From positions 1-64,000 of the forward strand of contig ACOK01000098.1 of the NCBI GenBank assembly GCA_000174895.1: a stretch of 64,000 bases of DNA. Direction: 5' to 3'. The first letter of the stretch is position 1, and each line of letters opens with the position of its first letter. A program made the position numbers and the translations under genes. This DNA is from Ruminococcus flavefaciens FD-1. GTDB lineage: Bacteria; Bacillota; Clostridia; Oscillospirales; Ruminococcaceae. Positions 59,974 through 64,000 of this stretch are shown here, one piece after another. The notes beneath the pieces are model-generated. The model saw only the letters and a list, made by a program, of their open reading frames with translations. It searched no databases and was not told where the DNA came from.

Positions 59974-60975
59974 TTAGCCCTTCATAGCCTCTTCAACAGC
60001 AACTGCACAAGCAACAGTAGCACCAACCATCGGGTTGTTGCCCATGCCGATGAGACCCATCATCTCAACGTGTGCAGGAACAGATGAAGAACCTGCAAAC
60101 TGAGCGTCAGAGTGCATACGGCCGAGAGTATCAGTCATACCGTATGAAGCAGGGCCTGCAGCCATGTTGTCTGGGTGGAGGGTACGTCCTGTACCGCCGC
60201 CTGAAGCAACTGAGAAGTACTTCTTGCCAGCGTCAACTCTTTCCTTCTTGTATGTACCTGCAACAGGGTGCTGGAAACGAGTTGGGTTTGTTGAGTTACC
60301 TGTGATAGAAACGTCAACGTTTTCCTTCCACATGATAGCAACGCCTTCTCTTACGTCGTTAGCGCCGTAGCAGTTAACCTTTGCACGGAGGCCGTCTGAG
60401 TAAGCCTTGCGGAATACTTCCTTAACTTCGCCTGTAGCGTAGTCCATCTCTGTCTCAACGTATGTGAAGCCGTTGATACGAGCGATGATCTGAGCAGCGT
60501 CCTTACCGAGACCGTTGAGGATAACACGGAGGGGCTTCTGACGAACCTTGTTTGCCTTTTCAGCGATACCGATAGCGCCTTCAGCAGCAGCGAATGACTC
60601 GTGGCCTGCGAGGAAAGCGAAGCACTCTGTATCTTCTTCGAGGAGCATCTTGCCCAGGTTACCGTGGCCGAGACCAACCTTACGCTGGTCAGCAACTGAA
60701 CCGGGGATACAGAAAGCCTGGAGGCCCTCACCGATAGCAGCAGCAGCGTCAGCAGCCTTCTTGCAGCCCTTCTTGATAGCGATAGCGCAGCCTACTGTGT
60801 AAGCCCACTTAGCGTTCTCGAAGCAGATAGGCTGAATGCCTTCTACCATCTTGTAGATGTCAAGGCCCTTAGCCTTGCAAACCTCAGCACACTCCTCGAT
60901 GGAGTTGATGCCGTATTCCTTTATAACAGCGAGAATCTGCTTCTCACGTCTCTCATATGATTCAAATAAAGCCAT
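59974..60975 (-). CDS. GGGtGRT-family protein, IME 2 integration target
   Basis: A 333-residue protein with the namesake signature SGGGTGRTLHPDN near residue 255 and conserved MGLIGMGNNPMVGATVA near the end. Function of the family is unknown; it is encoded with NifU-like proteins and so linked to iron-sulfur metabolism. The last codons (AAG GGC TAA) come from IME 2 and add a Gly relative to the displaced host end (AAG TAA). RBS AAGGAGG. Confidence 0.93.
   Translation of the reverse strand: MALFESYERREKQILAVIKEYGINSIEECAEVCKAKGLDIYKMVEGIQPICFENAKWAYTVGCAIAIKKGCKKAADAAAAIGEGLQAFCIPGSVADQRKVGLGHGNLGKMLLEEDTECFAFLAGHESFAAAEGAIGIAEKANKVRQKPLRVILNGLGKDAAQIIARINGFTYVETEMDYATGEVKEVFRKAYSDGLRAKVNCYGANDVREGVAIMWKENVDVSITGNSTNPTRFQHPVAGTYKKERVDAGKKYFSVASGGGTGRTLHPDNMAAGPASYGMTDTLGRMHSDAQFAGSSSVPAHVEMMGLIGMGNNPMVGATVACAVAVEEAMKG
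59980..60047 (-). repeat. Right attachment repeat of IME 2 (68 bp)
   Basis: Perfect copy of 30208-30275; lies within the last codons of the GGGtGRT gene. Confidence 0.95.
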
Positions 60976-60989
60976 TGTACAAGTCCTCC

Positions 60990-61682
60990 TTAGTCTTTTC
61001 TTGGATCAACGATCTTAACAGCATCAGCAACTCTGCCGTACTGACCCTGAGCCTTCTCAAAAGCAGTATTAGCATCGTCACCAGCCTTGATGAAGTCCAT
61101 CATCTTACCGAAGTTAATGAACTTGTAGCCGATGATCTCGTCGTCTTCATTAAGAGCAAGACCTGTGATATAGCCGTCAGTGAGTTCGAGGTAACGTGGA
61201 CCCTTCTTGAGAGTACCGTATGTAGTACCGATCTGTGAACGGAGACCCTTACCGAGATCCTCAAGACCTGCACCGATAACGAGACCGCCCTCAGAGAATG
61301 CAGACTGTGAACGTCCGTAAACGATCTGGAGGAAGAGTTCTCTCATAGCTGTATTGATAGCGTCACAAACCAGGTCTGTGTTAAGAGCCTCGAGGATTGT
61401 TCTGCCGGGGAGGATCTCAGCAGCCATAGCAGCTGAATGAGTCATACCTGAACATCCGATAGTCTCAACGAGAGCTTCCTGGATAACGCCTTCCTTGACA
61501 TTGAGGGTAAGCTTACAAGTACCCTGCTGAGGAGCACACCAACCGATACCGTGTGTGAATCCTGAGATATCCTTTATCTCCTTTGCCTTTACCCACTTAG
61601 CCTCCTCAGGGATGGGAGCAGCGCCGTGAGCAACGCCCTGAGCGATAGGGCACATTGTTTCAACTTCGTGCGAATAAATCAT
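60990..61682 (-). CDS. NifU-like iron-sulfur cluster scaffold protein
   Basis: A 230-residue protein with a NifU-N/IscU-like fold: GCSGMTHSAAMAAEIL near residue 78, and further Cys in GWCAPQQGTCKL and DLVCDAIN. It probably holds Fe-S clusters for transfer to its operon partner. The GGGtGRT gene follows after 14 bp. RBS AAAGGAG. Confidence 0.88.
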   Translation of the reverse strand: MIYSHEVETMCPIAQGVAHGAAPIPEEAKWVKAKEIKDISGFTHGIGWCAPQQGTCKLTLNVKEGVIQEALVETIGCSGMTHSAAMAAEILPGRTILEALNTDLVCDAINTAMRELFLQIVYGRSQSAFSEGGLVIGAGLEDLGKGLRSQIGTTYGTLKKGPRYLELTDGYITGLALNEDDEIIGYKFINFGKMMDFIKAGDDANTAFEKAQGQYGRVADAVKIVDPRKD

Positions 61683-61739
61683 TGTAAATACTCCTTTCGG
61701 TTTTCAGACAGTCGGATACCTGTCCTTGCATACTTTAAC

Positions 61740-61768
61740 ATTATACACTATTTTTCCGAATGAATCAA
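61740..61768 (-). promoter_or_regulatory. Promoter of the scaffold-GGGtGRT operon
   Basis: TTGATT, 17 bases, TATAAT on the minus strand, about 57 bp before the start at 61682. The 61683-62050 region otherwise has no gene. Confidence 0.75.
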
Positions 61769-61922
61769 GCCAAACGGACAAAAGAGATGCTCCAAACGGT
61801 TAGTATTCGCTAACTATATTAAGCATAAAAAAACTCATATCATACATTCGCAATTCATTAAGCAACTAAAAAGGTATGATTTTTCTGTTAGTTAATTTTA
61901 ACCGCTTGATATTTCTTCATAA

Positions 61923-61950
61923 TTGACTTTTTATTTCATCGTGTTATAAT
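61923..61950 (+). promoter_or_regulatory. Promoter of the NERD-domain gene
   Basis: TTGACT, 16 bases, TATAAT. The roughly 95-base leader contains an inverted pair ATTCGGC/GCCGAAT (61962-62002). Confidence 0.65.
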
Positions 61951-62050
61951 TTTAGTGTGCAATTCGGCTGAGGTTGGAGAATAGTCTTCTTTTGTGCCGA
62001 ATCGTAATAATTAATGGTTCCCAGATTTTAATACAATAGAAGGTGAAAAA

Positions 62051-62938
62051 ATGTGCTGTTATGACGATTTTGATGATGACTTCGACGATTACTTTGACGA
62101 CGATTTTGATGATGATTTCGATGATGACTTCGACGACGATTTTGATGATGATTTCGATGATGACTTCGACGACGATTTTGATGATGATTTCGATGATGAC
62201 TTCGATGATGATTTTGACGAAGATTTCCAAAAAGCGTTCGTATTATGTGAATCAAGCGAAGAAATCGGAAAATATGGAGAGTATTTAAACGAAGAACAGC
62301 TTTATTCTGTAAATTCTTTAGGTTATAGTGGTATTGCTTTAAGGAATATATATATTCCAACTCATAATAATGATATGACTGAAATAGATCATATTTATAT
62401 CACCAAAAAAGGTATTTTTGTTATTGAAAGCAAAAATTATTCTGGATTAATTTTAGGAGATTCTTTACAGCAGGAATGGATACAATATTTAACAAGCCAA
62501 AAGCATCGTTTTTATAATCCGATTAAACAAAATGCTTCACATATTTTTTGGCTAAGAAAGCTGTTGAAATCAGATGTCCCTATGTTTTCATTAATAGTAT
62601 TTTCCGAAAGATGTAAGTTACAAATAAAGAATACTTCAAATTCCTACGTTTTTAAAAGAGAGCAAATTTTAGATGTTATAAGTAAAATATGGAAACAATC
62701 AAAAGATGCTCTTTCAAGCGCTGAAATAGATAAAACAAATGCCGATTTAAACAAATACAAAATTACAAGTGATGAAGCAAAAAAAGAACACATAAAAAGA
62801 ATTGAACAGAGAAAAAGAATATGTCCTAATTGCGGTGCAAAGTTGATTATTCGCACTGCTAAAAGAGGATATAACATAGGACATAAGTTTTATGGATGTT
62901 CTAATTATCCGAATTGTAAATATACTAAGTCGATATAG
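62051..62938 (+). CDS. NERD-domain nuclease-like protein with an (FDDD)n N terminus and C-terminal zinc ribbon
   Basis: A 295-residue protein in three parts: residues 5-60 are nearly pure Asp/Phe (DDDF units, at least 12), residues about 75-190 a NERD domain with the nuclease-like pattern EIDHIYITKKGIFVIESKNY (D...ExK), and the C terminus a topoisomerase-type zinc ribbon CPNCGAKL...CSNYPNCKY. AT-rich. The Asp run is encoded by near-repeats. NERD proteins are nuclease-related and often linked to DNA processing. The start may be the ATG at 62051 with GAAGGTG upstream. Confidence 0.85.
   Translation: MCCYDDFDDDFDDYFDDDFDDDFDDDFDDDFDDDFDDDFDDDFDDDFDDDFDDDFDEDFQKAFVLCESSEEIGKYGEYLNEEQLYSVNSLGYSGIALRNIYIPTHNNDMTEIDHIYITKKGIFVIESKNYSGLILGDSLQQEWIQYLTSQKHRFYNPIKQNASHIFWLRKLLKSDVPMFSLIVFSERCKLQIKNTSNSYVFKREQILDVISKIWKQSKDALSSAEIDKTNADLNKYKITSDEAKKEHIKRIEQRKRICPNCGAKLIIRTAKRGYNIGHKFYGCSNYPNCKYTKSI
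62063..62226 (+). repeat. In-frame tandem repeat (Asp/Phe codons) in the NERD gene
   Basis: Repeats of 12 bp (GATGATTTCGAT-like), grouped in a roughly 36-bp higher unit that recurs about three times with near-perfect identity. The repeat length is a multiple of three, so length changes would stay in frame. The reverse strand has an apparent ORF here, which is a low-complexity artefact. Confidence 0.9.
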
Positions 62939-62956
62939 TTCATACTCATGATAACA

Positions 62957-62977
62957 GGGGCGGATGATATCCGCCCC
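62957..62977. repeat. REP-like palindromic repeat, third copy
   Basis: GGGGCGGAT-3-ATCCGCCCC followed by TGCAT. Shares form and tail (CGCCCCTGCAT) with the repeats at 29226 and 29341. It lies between convergent genes and may terminate one or both. Confidence 0.6.
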
Positions 62978-62997
62978 TGCATCCTGATACCTGACAC

Positions 62998-63999
62998 CTA
63001 CATATCCGCAAACATACCCATTATGCGTGGTGTACTGAAGCATTCCTCATCGTAGAAAGCATCGGCAAGTGCGTCGAGATTTTTCTCGCTGTACTCCACT
63101 TCCTTTGAGTAATTCTTCGCAGTTTCGGCAATATCAGCTCCCCTGCCCTCGCAGAGCACCAGATGCCCCACCATCCATGCGCTGACCGCTGCCAGCTTCA
63201 CACGTGAAAGTATCTCTCCGTCGAAAACTCCTTTCATGAAGAAGCGGAATATGCTGTAAACGGCTATCCTACGCAGATACACCTCATACTCGGGACAGTA
63301 TCTGCCCTCCCCCGCCATACAGCGTTCCATGTATGGCCGCCAGTTCTCATCGATAGGCTCAAGAGATGCGTAAAACTCCATAATCGCCTGTATATCAGGA
63401 GTTTCCACCTGTGTTGTCCTCTCCCATGCAGGAAGCGTGAGATCGCCGTTGTCTATGCGGAATTGCAGTTCCTCGCCGAAATCAAGCATGGTACAGACAG
63501 CCTCGGGAAAGCTGTCATTCTGCAAGTGCTTTATAATAGCATCACGGGCGCTGAGAAGCAGTTCATACAATCCGCTGTCACATTCATCACAGTCCTCATC
63601 GGGGATGACGGTCTCCGTAAGAGTCATATCTTCGGAGAGTATCAGCTTCGCCGCCGCCTCACAGCAAAGTCCCAGGCCGCCCTCTTTCACATTCCCGAAC
63701 CACTCATAAAATCGGGGATGGTCGGTGCAAATCTGACAAAGGTGTGCCTCGCCCAGTTCAGTGTAGATATCGCAGAGATTGCGGCTGTTGAGGAAGGGGC
63801 AGCGTTCCCCCTCCGTCAGCACGAATGAACCGTCCTTTATGCTGTTTTTCAGCCTGCCGCCGAAGCTTCCGCCAACCGATGAGTAATAGTCCATAGTCTC
63901 GCTGTCGATGTCTATCTCCCAGCCTATACAGCAGTTATCGGTGCATTTGTCGGCGATGCATCTGAACTTCCCGTAGTAACCTGGAGTGCGGAATATCAT
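62998..63999 (-). CDS. FliB-type flagellin lysine-N-methylase family protein, start at window edge
   Basis: A 333-residue protein from an ATG at 63999, one base from the window end, so an earlier start cannot be excluded. N terminus with the Cys cluster CIADKCTDNCCIGWEIDID and a further group LCQICTDHPRFYEWFG, typical of the FliB/YkgJ-type methylase family that binds an iron-sulfur or zinc site. FliB methylates flagellin lysines in Salmonella, but the family is wide in non-motile Clostridia, so the substrate here is open. Confidence 0.85.
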   Translation of the reverse strand: MIFRTPGYYGKFRCIADKCTDNCCIGWEIDIDSETMDYYSSVGGSFGGRLKNSIKDGSFVLTEGERCPFLNSRNLCDIYTELGEAHLCQICTDHPRFYEWFGNVKEGGLGLCCEAAAKLILSEDMTLTETVIPDEDCDECDSGLYELLLSARDAIIKHLQNDSFPEAVCTMLDFGEELQFRIDNGDLTLPAWERTTQVETPDIQAIMEFYASLEPIDENWRPYMERCMAGEGRYCPEYEVYLRRIAVYSIFRFFMKGVFDGEILSRVKLAAVSAWMVGHLVLCEGRGADIAETAKNYSKEVEYSEKNLDALADAFYDEECFSTPRIMGMFADM

Positions 64000-64000
64000 C

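Larger units (their letters stand above)
30208..60047. mobile_element. IME 2: integrative mobilizable element in the GGGtGRT gene 3' end
   Basis: About 29.8 kb between perfect 68-bp direct repeats. It has a tyrosine integrase at the left end, excisionase-like gene, primase/helicase genes with iteron-like repeats, MOBP-type mobilization genes, ParM segregation, type I restriction-modification, and several further cargo modules. No coupling protein or type IV secretion genes are seen, so mobilization would need a helper. A second recombinase (serine type, 54.3-56.2 kb) suggests a nested or composite origin. Confidence 0.93.

Noticed and set aside
30208..60047. Self-transmissible ICE
   Set aside because: Relaxase, MobC and segregation genes are present but no coupling protein, VirB4 or other type IV secretion gene was found, so it is called an IME.
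61952..62230. Minus-strand Ile/Val repeat protein
   Set aside because: Reverse complement of the Asp/Phe codon repeats in the NERD gene; low-complexity artefact.

Overview
The window looks like a low-to-moderate GC rumen or gut Ruminococcaceae chromosome, most likely Ruminococcus flavefaciens or a close relative. The main reason is the left 14.4 kb, which matches the published two-component lanthipeptide (flavecin, flv) locus of R. flavefaciens FD-1 in content: four near-identical alpha precursors, eight beta precursors, two LanM synthetases, a C39-peptidase ABC exporter and an immunity-type ABC transporter. I recognised this from memory and did not run a search.

Layout. 1-14.4 kb: flv operon, all on the minus strand, read from an upstream promoter near 14.45 kb toward position 1 (ABC immunity genes, small membrane protein, LanM, LanM, LanT, beta, four alpha, seven beta). 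A 172-bp MITE-like element sits inside the precursor array. 14.6-15.6 kb: a metallo-beta-lactamase-fold hydrolase with its promoter and terminator. 15.79-28.02 kb: a 12.2-kb integrative mobilizable element (IME 1) inserted in the last codons of rpsI. It carries a McrB/McrC-type restriction pair, a DUF6414-like protein, a DUF3987 replication-type protein, a MobV relaxase and a tyrosine integrase. 28.0-30.2 kb: 2.2 kb of host backbone (rpsI, rplM, an L13-leader-like RNA, a lipoprotein).

30.21-60.05 kb: a second, 29.8-kb IME (IME 2) bounded by a perfect 68-bp direct repeat of the 3' end of a GGGtGRT-family gene. From left to right it holds integrase and excisionase-like genes, an iteron-like repeat block, primase/helicase genes, a STAND-like ATPase, overlapping mobilization genes, an actin-like ParM segregation gene with a possible partner, a type I restriction-modification operon with an AbiTii gene inside it, a SLOG-type protein, a DUF4417/GHH-nuclease-like operon, a predicted small RNA, XRE/ImmA regulators, a cassette of two ParB-like proteins plus a large serine recombinase and its paralogous partner, more XRE regulators, and an ATPase-nuclease. 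No type IV secretion genes are present, so both elements would need a helper for conjugation. 60-64 kb: host backbone again (GGGtGRT gene, NifU-like scaffold, a NERD nuclease-domain protein with an Asp/Phe repeat, a FliB-type methylase that runs to the window edge).

How it fits together. In both insertions the element replaced the 3' end of a host gene with a synonymous or near-synonymous copy and pushed the gene's native terminator 12 or 30 kb away. The most interesting less-explained parts are the serine recombinase/ParB/paralogue operon (51.8-56.2 kb), the DUF4417-nuclease operon with a duplication-truncated downstream gene (47.9-49.8 kb), the putative small RNA at 49.9 kb, the promoters bracketed by inverted repeats in IME 1, and the STAND-like ATPase beside the primase genes. 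All family assignments are by eye from motifs.
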